From contig CAWCTD010000003.1 of NCBI GenBank assembly GCA_963798455.1, positions 372,001-436,000 of the forward strand: a stretch of 64,000 nt of DNA, in the 5' to 3' direction. This stretch comes from CAWCTD01 sp963798455. Lineage in GTDB: Bacteria > Acidobacteriota > Terriglobia > Bryobacterales > Bryobacteraceae. This document shows positions 18,503 through 26,850 of this stretch, piece after piece. A model generated the notes under the pieces. The model had not been told where the DNA came from, made no database searches, and was given only the letters and a program-made list of their open reading frames with translations. Position 1 is the first letter of the stretch, and every line of letters begins with the position of its first letter. The translations under genes were made by a program, and so were the position numbers.

Positions 18503-18991
18503 TCACAACGTCCCCGCAGACTGCTCCCCATCACCTTTGTCCATCAGTTTCCACAGCTCGCAGGCCGTCAATCCGGTCCGCGCGATGAGGTTCTTCGCGA
18601 GCTTGGCGTACCTCTCCGTCATCTTGATGTTCGAGTGCCCCAGGATCTTGGCGGCCTCCAGCAGAGTCCGAAAACTGCCTTCCACTCGCCGGCGCTCCCC
18701 TTTGGTCCCCTTCCTGGCCGGGAAGAACTTCTCAGCGCCAAGTACCTTTGGGGACTGGCGGTACTCCGCCGCCAACTCGGGCGTTAAGGGCGCGTACTGA
18801 AACCGTCCGCCCTTCAGTCTCGAGCGAACGGCGATCTGCGGTTTCGTTCGAAAGCCGATGGGTTCAGGCACTCCGGTCTTGCGCCGTCGTTTCGCATCTT
18901 TCGTCCAGGCTCCCGGCAGATATAGCTGGTAGGGAATGGGCAAGCCGGCTCGACCGGCACCTTTGACTTCCGAGAAAACCCACGTTAACAT
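18503..18991 (-). pseudogene. Chimeric relic: IS701-type transposase piece joined to an internally deleted tyrosine integrase
   Basis: The 162-residue frame has two unrelated parts. Residues ~14-54 (LPIPYQLYLPGAWTKDAKRR, then TGVPEPIGFRTKPQIA) match the 'LYLP..W..D..RR...G.P....F.TKP.IA' block of IS701/IS4-like DDE transposases. Residues ~55-155 match a phage-type integrase: RLKGGRFQYAPLTPELAAEY, then FPARKGTKG.RRRVEGSFRTLLEAA, and KILGHSNIKMTERYAKLAK with the tyrosine nucleophile. Between LLEAA and KILGH about 30-40 residues are missing, exactly the part that carries the HxLRHTFAS catalytic arginine. The protein cannot be an active recombinase. The frame stays open through both junctions, which is notable. 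Confidence 0.6.
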
Positions 18992-18997
18992 TCAACC

Positions 18998-19882
18998 ATG
19001 ACTCGCCGCACCGCGTTGACTCTTATGGCATGCTCGCTGGCACGCGCGGCCAGCCGTCTTCCGGCCAACAAGAACATCCGTTGGGCGCTGGGGACCAATC
19101 TTTGGAACTCCTTCCCCAGGGGCCCCTTCACCGACATCCTCGACATCATGCGAGACACCGGTTTTATCGGGGTCCGGGTGACGCAGTTTCCTCAGATCCT
19201 CAAGACCTACGACATCACCGCCGCCCAAATGGAGAAGGAAGTTTCCAAGCGTGGCCTGCACGTGATCACCATCTCCTTCAACACACCGGCGCAGGATCCG
19301 GCACGCCGCGCCGAGGTTATGGCCAGCGCCAAGACCGCCATGGAGTTTCTCAAGGGCTTCGGGGCGAGCCACCTGGTCGTGTTCTCTCCCAGCCGCATCA
19401 CCCCGCCCAGCGATACCGCTTTCGCTGCCATGTGCGAGTGCTACAACCAACTGGGAGAACTCGCCGGCCAGATGGGCTTCCGAGCCGGAATGCACAACCA
19501 TCTTGGGCAGATGGTCCAGGATGCGGCGGAGATCGACCGGTTGTTCGCGCTGACCAAGCCGGGTCTGTTCTACTACTCACCCGACGTCGCGCACCTCGCC
19601 CTGGCAGGCGTCGATCCCGTGCAGTCGCTCGAGAAGTACAAGGACCGCCTGATGCTCGCCGACTACAAGGACGTGAAGCGCGAGGGCGCCAAGTGGCTTG
19701 ACCGCATTTGCGACATGGGCGACGGCGAGGTGGACTTCCCCGGCTGCCACCGCGTTCTCAAATCCATGGGCTACAAGGGCTGGATCTGCGTGGATCTCGA
19801 CGTGGCCCTCAAGGGGATCCGCACCAGCTATGAGCGCTGCGGCGCCTATGTTGTCGACAAACTGGAGCCGATCTATGTCTAA
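18998..19882 (+). CDS. Exported sugar isomerase/epimerase-like TIM-barrel protein
   Basis: A 294-residue member of the xylose-isomerase-like TIM-barrel family ('sugar phosphate isomerase/epimerase', AP endonuclease 2 fold). It starts with MTRRTALTLMACSLARAAS, a short Tat-type leader. Barrel blocks follow: WALGTNLWNS, GFIGVRVTQFPQIL, LHVITISFNTP, AGMHNHLGQ (metal-site His), SPDVAHLALAG (Asp-His), MLADYKD and a late GDGEVDFPGCHRVLKSMGYK with WICVDLD (the usual Glu is Asp here). In this family divalent metal sits between these His/Glu/Asp residues. The substrate is unknown; related proteins in Acidobacteria act on free or 3-keto sugars. The gene begins six bases after the start of the divergent chimeric relic. 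Confidence 0.75.
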   Translation: MTRRTALTLMACSLARAASRLPANKNIRWALGTNLWNSFPRGPFTDILDIMRDTGFIGVRVTQFPQILKTYDITAAQMEKEVSKRGLHVITISFNTPAQDPARRAEVMASAKTAMEFLKGFGASHLVVFSPSRITPPSDTAFAAMCECYNQLGELAGQMGFRAGMHNHLGQMVQDAAEIDRLFALTKPGLFYYSPDVAHLALAGVDPVQSLEKYKDRLMLADYKDVKREGAKWLDRICDMGDGEVDFPGCHRVLKSMGYKGWICVDLDVALKGIRTSYERCGAYVVDKLEPIYV

Positions 19883-19936
19883 AAAGAGCACGGGAGGAAC
19901 CGACTGCACCTCACCTCAATGACAAGGAGCTCGTGA

Positions 19937-21190
19937 ATGCAACTTCGAGTTCTCGCCTTTGTCCTGGCGGGTGGCAAGGGGACCCGCCTGTACCCACTAA
20001 CCAAGGAACGAGCCAAGCCGGCCGTTGTGTTCGGCGGAAAATACCGGATCGTTGACTTTGTCCTCAGCAACCTGATCAACTCCGGCATCTACTCCATTTA
20101 CGTGCTCATTCAGTTCAAGAGCCAGTCCCTGTTGCAGCACTTGCGCGACGGCTGGCAGTTCAGCGGGATTCTGCAAGACGAGTTCATCATACCCGTGCCG
20201 GCCCAGATGCGCACGCCGGGCGAGACCTGGTACCGGGGCACGGCCGACGCCATCTACCATAACCTGAACTTGATCGAACAGTCCCGCCCCGACGTGGTGG
20301 TGATCTTCGGAGCCGACCACATTTACCGTATGAACATCCATGCCATGCTCGAGTACCACCAGAAGAAGGAGGCGGAAGTGACCGTGGCGGCGATTCCCGT
20401 GGAGAGGGAATGGGCCGCGGAGTTCGGGGTGCTGGAAACGGATGGCGACGGGCGAATCATCGGCTTCCACGAGAAGGACCCGGAAGCTCCCACCATCCCT
20501 GGGGCTCCCGAGCACGTCTACGCCTCGATGGGGAACTACATCTTTTCGACGCACGCGCTGGTGAGAGAACTGTACGCTGACGCCGAGAACGCGCAGAGCG
20601 GGCACGACTTCGGCAGAGACATACTGCCTTCCATGGTGGGCCGGTCGCCGATGTACGCCTACGACTTCCAGACCAATCGGATACCCGGAGATCCGCCCGA
20701 GGTAGAGCCCTACTGGCGTGACGTGGGAACCATCGATGCCTACTTCGACGCCAGCGCCGACTTGCACGCTGTCACGCCGGCACTGAACCTTTACAACAAG
20801 CAGTGGCCGCTGAGGACAGCCAGCTACCCCGATCCGCCCGCCAAGTTCACATTCGACGAAGAAGGCCGGCGCGGCGATGCCATCGACTCCGTGGTCTCGG
20901 GCGGCTGTCTCCTGTCGGGCGGCATGGTGCGCCGTTGCGTGCTTGGCCGGCACGTGCGCGTCCACGCCGGCGCCGAGGTCGAGGACTCCATCATCTTCGA
21001 CAACTGCGATATTGGCCGCCGGTGCAAGATCCGCCGCACCATCGTGGACAAGAACGTGACCATTCCCCCGGACACGGTCATCGGCTACAACCTGGAAGAG
21101 GACAAACGCAGATACCACGTCACCGAGAGCGGGATTGTGGTCGTGGAAGGGCGCCGCACGCCGGTGGCGCTTTCCAGCGTGCTGGTGTGA
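19937..21190 (+). CDS. glgC: Glucose-1-phosphate adenylyltransferase
   Basis: A 417-residue ADP-glucose pyrophosphorylase: ATP + glucose-1-phosphate to ADP-glucose + PPi, the committed step of bacterial glycogen synthesis. The nucleotide-binding block AFVLAGGKGTRLYPLTKERA (7-26) is canonical. YRIVDFVLSNLINSG (36-50), WYRGTADAIYHNL (95-107) and VVVIFGADHIYRMN (115-128) match GlgC catalytic regions. The C-terminal third has the left-handed beta-helix repeats (VVSGGCLLSGGMVRRCVLGR, then VEDSIIFDNCDIGRRCKIRR). A clear AAGGAG site lies before the ATG at 19937. It ends 14 bases before the convergent PIG-L gene. No other glg genes are in the window. Confidence 0.95.
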   Translation: MQLRVLAFVLAGGKGTRLYPLTKERAKPAVVFGGKYRIVDFVLSNLINSGIYSIYVLIQFKSQSLLQHLRDGWQFSGILQDEFIIPVPAQMRTPGETWYRGTADAIYHNLNLIEQSRPDVVVIFGADHIYRMNIHAMLEYHQKKEAEVTVAAIPVEREWAAEFGVLETDGDGRIIGFHEKDPEAPTIPGAPEHVYASMGNYIFSTHALVRELYADAENAQSGHDFGRDILPSMVGRSPMYAYDFQTNRIPGDPPEVEPYWRDVGTIDAYFDASADLHAVTPALNLYNKQWPLRTASYPDPPAKFTFDEEGRRGDAIDSVVSGGCLLSGGMVRRCVLGRHVRVHAGAEVEDSIIFDNCDIGRRCKIRRTIVDKNVTIPPDTVIGYNLEEDKRRYHVTESGIVVVEGRRTPVALSSVLV

Positions 21191-21203
21191 GGGGGCCTCC
21201 GCT

Positions 21204-23648
21204 TCAGCGGCGGACGGCGATGCCGGCGCTTATGAGATTGGCGAAGATGCGGAACGCTCCCGGCACTCCGCCGGGCAGTTGCCGGAACCACGAGTAAGCG
21301 GTGAAGACATACGCGCCCTTGCCGTAACGCGCGTAAAGGGTCGCCCCCTTCTGCGGTCCCTCGCCCGGGTCGTGACATTCGAAGAGCGGCTGGTAGTGCG
21401 CATCCCACTCCGAGGCGAAGTACAGACCGCGCTCCTGGATCCAGCCGCCGAAATCCTGCTCGCTGATCTTGTTCGGGGACAGGAGCAGCGGGTTCTTCGG
21501 ATCGAGGAAAGTGACCGGCGCGTTCTCCGCGGTGACTCGGTCCCGCCCAAGCCGCAATGGATACGGGCCGATGCTGGCCACCGCCTCAGGCGAACGTCCG
21601 TCGGCTACGTTGTACTGGACCAGCAGCGTGCCGCCTGCTCGCACGTACTCCAGCAACCGGTCCTGACTGGCTCGCAGATCGGCGCGTACGTTGTAGGCCC
21701 GCACGCCCGTGACGATCGCGTCAAAGCGGCTCAAGTCTCCTTGCGCCAGGTCGTCGGAGCCCAGGAACGTGACTTTGCAGCCCATCTGCAACAACGCTCG
21801 CGGGACTTCATCGCCGGCTCCCACGACGTAGCCGATTTGGTGGGCCAGTGTCCGCACGCCGGCGCGCACGAGACGCGCCGTGGCGGACAGGAAGACCGTC
21901 TGTGACGCAAGATCGGGGTAGCGGATCACGTCTATGTCCGTGGAGAGCTCGCGCCCATTGCTGCTGGCGATCGCCCGTAGCACGGCCGTCGTCTGGCCCT
22001 GGGGCGGCTGCAGCGTGAACCGGAGGGTTGTCTGGCCATCCGCATCCTCGATGCGGAAAGCGTGCGATGCCGGCTGAATACGCCACCCCGCCGGTGCCTC
22101 CAGTCGCAGCTCACCAGAGGCCGCGCCGGCGTTGCTCGTCAGCATGACCTCCACGGTTTTGGCTTTCCCGTCAGCAAAAAGCAGGACGGATTCCGAGATC
22201 TTGACCGAAATGGGTGGCGCCACCACCAGCGTCCTGGTCATCTCTCCCGCCAGCAGGTCGACGTACCGGTGGACCACGGAACGCACGATTTCAATCTCCT
22301 CGGAACCAGCTTCCATCCGGAACCTGGCTCTGAGCGGGGCTGGGGATTCAGCCAGCCCGACCATCTCCTGATCCGGGACGTCGTAAATGTCTGGGCTGTG
22401 CGGCCTTTCGAGCCAGTAGGGCTGCGAATAGGGCTGCCCCGCGGGGATCGTGAGCGGCAGCGAGCGGCGCACGGTCTCGTTGTAGGGCAGGGAAGCGGTG
22501 GTGGAATCCGCCGCGAAAACCCCCGGCATGCCCTCCAACCTCACGCCCGTCAGGGAAAGCGGGAATTGAGAACGATTGACGGCCTCGATGCTGACTTCCA
22601 GCGACTCGCCAGGAAACGCCGTGAAGGTCTCCGCTGTCGCATCGAGCCATAGACCCGCGCACAGGGCGATGGTTTCGTCCAGCTCATGCAACTTCACGGT
22701 GGCCCAGGGATCCTTCATGGCGGCGATGAGCGGGCGCGCCTGGATCAGAACAGGGAGCGTCCTCTCGGGCTGCTCAGGCACGAATTCGCGCGCGGCCCGC
22801 GCCAGGATCTCGCCCACTTGGGCGCCGCCGGGGAGGCGGTTCCAGGTGATGTCAATGCCGTCGAAAATGTCCTGCTTCGCTGGCTCACCGGCCAGGAAAG
22901 TCAGGGATCTGACGCCGGCGCCCCGCCACTCCGGCGAGCCCATTCCCTGGCTTCGGTGCATGCTCCGGCTCATTCCGGCGATCTCGGTATACGAAAATCC
23001 CAGCAGCGGATCGAACTCCCCGATGTTGATTTCAATCCCAGGACCCCCGGCGCTCTTGAAGCCGCCTTGCATGAGACGCTTGGCCTGCCACGGCTGCACC
23101 CAGCACAACTGTTCAGGGAACTTCGACCCGCCGGCCGCGGCCGCGAAAGCCTCCCTCGCAAGTATGCCCGACGCCTGGTGCTGCCCATGACCGTCGCTGG
23201 GTGTTCCCGTGAACACCTGCACGATCACGTCCGGACGGAACCGGCGAATCACCCAGACCACGTCGGCCAGGACCGCGTCATGGCCCCACCTGGAAAGCGT
23301 GTCGGCGGCGGATTTGGTGTAGCCGAAGTCGATGGCCCGGGTGAAATACTGTTCCGCGCCATCGATCCGCCGGGCCGCCAGCAGTTCCTGCGTCCGGATC
23401 AGGCCCAGCAACTCGCCTTGCTCCGGACCGAGCAGATTCTGCCCGCCCTCGCCTCGCGTCAGCGAGAGGTAAGCCGTCCGGGCGCTCCGGCCGCGTGTCA
23501 GGTAGGTGAGCACGGGCGTGTTTTCATCGTCCGGATGCGCGCCGATCATCAGCGCGCTTCCCAGAACGTTGAGCCGGTCCAGAGCGAGCTTGACTTGGAC
23601 ACATCCGCTCAGACTGGGCTGAGCGAAGGATGTCGTCCTGGCCCTCAC
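21204..23648 (-). CDS. PIG-L family (LmbE-like) deacetylase, large multidomain form
   Basis: An 814-residue protein. Residues ~25-270 form a PIG-L/LmbE Zn-dependent N-deacetylase domain, with metal motif GAHPDDENTPVLTYL (Ala-His-Pro-Asp-Asp) at ~37, the LSLTRGEGGQNLLGPEQGEL block and a late SDGHGQHQASG with the metal His. The middle (~330-640) is beta-rich, with NEW3-like sandwich character (FPGESLEVSIEAVNRSQFPL; GAASGELRLEAPAGWRI). The C-terminus (~680-814) resembles a class-I glutamine amidotransferase-like fold (FDAIVTGVRAYNVRADL; VRAGGTLLVQYNVADG). This three-part form is common in Acidobacteria and Bacteroidetes. It probably deacetylates an amino sugar outside the cytoplasm, though a clear signal peptide is not visible. 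It overlaps the bacterioferritin stop by four bases. Confidence 0.82.
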   Translation of the reverse strand: MRARTTSFAQPSLSGCVQVKLALDRLNVLGSALMIGAHPDDENTPVLTYLTRGRSARTAYLSLTRGEGGQNLLGPEQGELLGLIRTQELLAARRIDGAEQYFTRAIDFGYTKSAADTLSRWGHDAVLADVVWVIRRFRPDVIVQVFTGTPSDGHGQHQASGILAREAFAAAAGGSKFPEQLCWVQPWQAKRLMQGGFKSAGGPGIEINIGEFDPLLGFSYTEIAGMSRSMHRSQGMGSPEWRGAGVRSLTFLAGEPAKQDIFDGIDITWNRLPGGAQVGEILARAAREFVPEQPERTLPVLIQARPLIAAMKDPWATVKLHELDETIALCAGLWLDATAETFTAFPGESLEVSIEAVNRSQFPLSLTGVRLEGMPGVFAADSTTASLPYNETVRRSLPLTIPAGQPYSQPYWLERPHSPDIYDVPDQEMVGLAESPAPLRARFRMEAGSEEIEIVRSVVHRYVDLLAGEMTRTLVVAPPISVKISESVLLFADGKAKTVEVMLTSNAGAASGELRLEAPAGWRIQPASHAFRIEDADGQTTLRFTLQPPQGQTTAVLRAIASSNGRELSTDIDVIRYPDLASQTVFLSATARLVRAGVRTLAHQIGYVVGAGDEVPRALLQMGCKVTFLGSDDLAQGDLSRFDAIVTGVRAYNVRADLRASQDRLLEYVRAGGTLLVQYNVADGRSPEAVASIGPYPLRLGRDRVTAENAPVTFLDPKNPLLLSPNKISEQDFGGWIQERGLYFASEWDAHYQPLFECHDPGEGPQKGATLYARYGKGAYVFTAYSWFRQLPGGVPGAFRIFANLISAGIAVRR

Positions 23649-24109
23649 ATTTGCTGCGCCAGGTAGTTCTCCAGGCCCATTTCCTTGATCCGGGACAGCT
23701 GCGTCTCGAGCCAGTCCGCGTGGCCCTCTTCGTCCTTCAGGAGTCTGATGAACAGCTCATGGGAACCGTTGTCACCGGCCTCCGCGGACTTCTTTGCCGA
23801 CGCATTGTACATGGCCACCGCCCCGATTTCGAGCTTCAGATCGTTCTCCAGTTGAGCCTTCACGTTCTGGCCCACGTTCAGGGGGAGAAGCTCGGCCATC
23901 CGGGGAGTTCCGTCGAGGAACAAGATCCTCTCGACCAGCGCCTCGGCGTGCTTCATCTCGTCGATGGACTGCTTCTTGATGTAGTCACCCAGCTTCTCGT
24001 AGCCCCAGTTCTCGCACATCTCGGCGTGAAGGAAGTACTGGTTGATCGCGGTCAGCTCCTCTTTCAGCGCCTGGTTCAGCAAGTCAATAACTTGTTCGTT
24101 TCCGCGCAT
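23645..24109 (-). CDS. bfr: Bacterioferritin
   Basis: A 154-residue four-helix ferritin. All ferroxidase ligands are at the positions known from E. coli Bfr: Glu18, Glu51, His54, Glu94, Glu127 and His130. The haem-ligand methionine is also present (Met52, in IDEMKHAE). It oxidises Fe(II), stores Fe(III) as mineral in a 24-mer and detoxifies iron with peroxide or oxygen. The N-terminus MRGNEQVIDLLNQALKEELT is typical. Its last codons overlap the start of the PIG-L gene (ATGA), so the two are translationally coupled although their functions do not obviously connect. Confidence 0.95.
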   Translation of the reverse strand: MRGNEQVIDLLNQALKEELTAINQYFLHAEMCENWGYEKLGDYIKKQSIDEMKHAEALVERILFLDGTPRMAELLPLNVGQNVKAQLENDLKLEIGAVAMYNASAKKSAEAGDNGSHELFIRLLKDEEGHADWLETQLSRIKEMGLENYLAQQM

Positions 24110-24223
24110 GTGGTCTACTCTTCGTGGTACGGCAAAATGGTGTAGGGGTGCTGAATCGTGCCCTTACGCTCATTCTACCATCAGGCCCGGCACGCTTTTT
24201 GCTAGAGTCGTAACGAGGCACGA

Positions 24224-25228
24224 ATGGCGATCTTTGTAACCGGGGGAGCGGGCTTCATCGGCTCCGAGTTCGTCCGAAGCTGGGTAAAGAGGCATCCTGC
24301 CGAGACCGTCGTCAATTACGACGTCCTCACCTACGCCGGCAACCTGGAAAACCTGTCTCCGGCCGCCGCCCATCCCGGTTACCGCATGGTGAGAGGGGAC
24401 GTCTGCGATCCACACGCGGTGCGGGAGGCGCTGCCGGATCATTGCGACGCCATCGTGCATTTTGCCGCCGAGTCGCACGTGGATCGCAGCATTCTGAGCG
24501 CCGCCGAGTTCGTCCGGACCAACGTGCTCGGCACGCAGGTGCTGCTGGACCTGGCACGCGAGAAGCGCGTCAAACGCTTCCTGCACGTTTCGACCGACGA
24601 GGTCGGCGGCGGCATCCCGCCCGGGCAGTTTTTCCGGGAGGACTCGCCGCTTGCTCCCAGCAGCCCGTACGCGGCCAGCAAGGCGGCCGCCGAGCACCTG
24701 GTGCGGGCTGCCGCTCACACCTTCGGCCTGGACGCCGTCATCACCCGGAGCAGCAACAACTACGGGCCGTTCCAGTTCCCCGAGAAACTCATCCCGCTGG
24801 CGATCAGCAACGCCCAGCAAGCTCAGCCGATCCCTGTATACGGCGACGGCCTCCAGATCCGCGAGTGGATCCACGTGGCTGACAATTGCCGCGCATTGAT
24901 GCTGGTGCTGGAGCGCGGCCGCTCGGGCGCGATCTATCACGTTGGGGGCGGCAACCAGGTTGCCAACCTGGACCTGCTCCGGATGCTGCTGAGGATCATG
25001 GGCAAGGAGGAGTCCCTGTTGACCCACGTCACGGACCGTCTCGGCCATGATCGCAGATACGCCTTGGACTGCTCACTGATCCGGAGTGAGCTGGGCTGGA
25101 CGCCGGAGGTTCCTCTCGAGGAGGGTCTGCGTGCGACGGTCGAGTGGTATGAGTCCAACCAGCAGTGGATCGCGCACGCCCGCAGCGGCGAGTACCAGAC
25201 GTATTACGAGCGGGTCTATTCGAGGTGA
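24224..25228 (+). CDS. rfbB: dTDP-glucose 4,6-dehydratase
   Basis: A 334-residue extended short-chain dehydrogenase. The NAD site TGGAGFIGSEFVRSW begins at residue 5. VVNYDVLTYAGNLENL (28-43) is the RmlB nucleotide-sugar block. STDEV (near 124) and YAASKAAAEHLV carry the catalytic Thr, Asp-Glu and Tyr-x3-Lys. RSSNNYGPFQFPEKLIPL is the classic RmlB substrate loop. It converts dTDP-glucose to dTDP-4-keto-6-deoxyglucose for rhamnose and other deoxysugars of surface polysaccharides. It is followed eight bases later by the 3,5-epimerase gene. GAGG lies seven bases before the ATG. rmlA and rmlD are not in the window. Confidence 0.92.
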   Translation: MAIFVTGGAGFIGSEFVRSWVKRHPAETVVNYDVLTYAGNLENLSPAAAHPGYRMVRGDVCDPHAVREALPDHCDAIVHFAAESHVDRSILSAAEFVRTNVLGTQVLLDLAREKRVKRFLHVSTDEVGGGIPPGQFFREDSPLAPSSPYAASKAAAEHLVRAAAHTFGLDAVITRSSNNYGPFQFPEKLIPLAISNAQQAQPIPVYGDGLQIREWIHVADNCRALMLVLERGRSGAIYHVGGGNQVANLDLLRMLLRIMGKEESLLTHVTDRLGHDRRYALDCSLIRSELGWTPEVPLEEGLRATVEWYESNQQWIAHARSGEYQTYYERVYSR

Positions 25229-25236
25229 GAACACAC

Positions 25237-25800
25237 ATGCAAGTGAACACGATTGCCGCCGGGGAAGGTCTGGAACTCGTGCTGCCCGAGTGCGAGAAGG
25301 GACTGGGCAAGCTCATCACGGCTCCGGACTCGCGGGACCTGATCGAGGGAGTCCGTATCCAGCCGCTGAAGCTGCACCCCGACGACCGCGGCTACTTTCT
25401 GGAGGTCTTCCGAACGGGGCAGGGCCTGGTGACAGGTTACAGCCAGGGGACCATGCAGGTATCCGCCGCTTACAATTTTCCAGGAGCGATCAAAGCCTTC
25501 CACTACCACCTGCGCCAGACAGACTGCTTCACGCCGGTGATGGGTCTGCTCCAGATCGCGCTCGTCGACCTTCGCAGAGGGTCCCCGACCTTCGGTGTGA
25601 GAAACACGATCTACGCCGGGGCGCTCCATCCCTGGCAGGTGCTCATTCCCGCCGGGGTCGGGCACGGCTACAAGGTGATTGGTGCGGACCCCTCCATGCT
25701 GGTCTATGCGTCCGATCGGTTCTATGACCCTCAGGACGAAGGCCGCATTGCCTACAACGATCCTTTCGTCAACTACGACTGGGAGATCCAGCACAAGTAG
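25237..25800 (+). CDS. rfbC: dTDP-4-dehydrorhamnose 3,5-epimerase-like protein
   Basis: A 187-residue cupin of the RmlC family from the ATG at 25237 (GAGGTGAG upstream). It reads IQPLKLHPDDRGYFLEVFRTG (the RmlC opening strand with DxRGxF), AIKAFHYHLRQTDCFTPVMG with the catalytic His, and ALVDLRRGSPTFG. GHGYKVIGADPSMLVYASD closes the barrel; the usual tyrosine of RmlC and the PAGVGHGY block are present. It should epimerise C3 and C5 of the 4-keto sugar made by the upstream dehydratase; the residues before ~45 are longer than usual, so a related 3-epimerase activity is possible. Its 3' end overlaps the convergent galT by 32 bases. Confidence 0.82.
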   Translation: MQVNTIAAGEGLELVLPECEKGLGKLITAPDSRDLIEGVRIQPLKLHPDDRGYFLEVFRTGQGLVTGYSQGTMQVSAAYNFPGAIKAFHYHLRQTDCFTPVMGLLQIALVDLRRGSPTFGVRNTIYAGALHPWQVLIPAGVGHGYKVIGADPSMLVYASDRFYDPQDEGRIAYNDPFVNYDWEIQHK

Positions 25801-26833
25801 GCCCGGCTGCTTCCTCGCTCAGTTCCCGCAGCCGCGCTGCCGCCGCCTCCGGCGTGATGTCGCGCTGCGGCATGGCCAGCAGCTCGTACCCGACCAGGAA
25901 CTTCCGCACCGTGGCCGAGCGCAGCAGCGGAGGAAGAAAATGTGCGTGCAGATGCCACTCCGCGTGCTCCCCGCCGTCGGTCGGCCGCTGGTGAAAGCCC
26001 ATCGAGTAGGGAAACGACACGGCAAAGAGATTGTCGTATCGCCTGGTGATGCGGCCTAGAATGTCCGCGAGATCGCTCCGTCCCGCTGTGTCCAAGTGGT
26101 CGATCCCGGTCACGTGCTGCCTGGCGAGGACCATCGTCTCGAACGGCCAGACGGCCCAGAAGGGAACCAGCGCGGCGAACGAGTCGTTCTGGCAGACGAT
26201 TCGCTCCCCCGTGGCGAGCTCGAGCCGCAGGTAGTCGCACAGCAGGCACGAGTGCTTCGCCTCGCGATAGGCAAGCTGGGAGGCCTGCTCCTTGGCCACC
26301 TCGGTGGGCAGGGTCAGGTTGGCCCAGATCTGGCAGTGCGGGTGCGGGTTGCTGCAACCCATCATCTCGCCGCGGTTCTCGAAGATCTGAACGTGGTGGA
26401 TGAACGGGAGCCGCCCAAGCTCCTCGTACTGCTCGACCCAGGTGTCCACCACCAGCCGCAGCGCCTGGGCGCCCATCTTCGCCACCGTGAGGTCGTGGCG
26501 CGGCGAGAAGCACACCACGCGGCAGGCGCCGGACTCCGCTTCCGCGACCAGCAGGTCGCCTTCACGAAATCCACCGACCGGCGTGTCCGGCCGCATCGCC
26601 GCGAAATCGTTCTCGAAGACGAAGGTCGATTCGTAGTTCGGGTTCCGCAGCCCTCCGGCCCGCGGGTTCCCGGGGCAGAGATAACACCCGGGGTCGTAAG
26701 TGGGCTGCGAGGCCGGCGGCACCCGCTCCACTTGCCCCTGCCAGGGCCGCTGGGTGCGGTGGGGCGAGACCAGGATCCACTCGCGCGTGAGAGGGTTGAA
26801 CCGCCGGTGAGGGTGCTCTTTCAGGTTGAACAT
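25769..26833 (-). CDS. galT: Galactose-1-phosphate uridylyltransferase
   Basis: A 354-residue HIT-superfamily enzyme from the ATG at 26833; the open frame extends further upstream only because it lies over ilvD. It opens MFNLKEHPHRRFNPLTREWI. The zinc site CYLCPGN (CxxC) is near residue 52, and the catalytic loop SNPHPHCQIWANLTLP carries the histidine that is uridylylated. A later FHQRPTDGGEHAEWHLHAHF is the C-terminal metal/His region of GalT. It exchanges UMP between UDP-glucose and galactose-1-phosphate in the Leloir pathway. It begins 17 bases after ilvD stops and may be read with it. No galK or galE is next to it. Confidence 0.93.
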   Translation of the reverse strand: MFNLKEHPHRRFNPLTREWILVSPHRTQRPWQGQVERVPPASQPTYDPGCYLCPGNPRAGGLRNPNYESTFVFENDFAAMRPDTPVGGFREGDLLVAEAESGACRVVCFSPRHDLTVAKMGAQALRLVVDTWVEQYEELGRLPFIHHVQIFENRGEMMGCSNPHPHCQIWANLTLPTEVAKEQASQLAYREAKHSCLLCDYLRLELATGERIVCQNDSFAALVPFWAVWPFETMVLARQHVTGIDHLDTAGRSDLADILGRITRRYDNLFAVSFPYSMGFHQRPTDGGEHAEWHLHAHFLPPLLRSATVRKFLVGYELLAMPQRDITPEAAAARLRELSEEAAGPTCAGSPSRS

Positions 26834-26850
26834 GCGCGGAAGCGCTCGCC

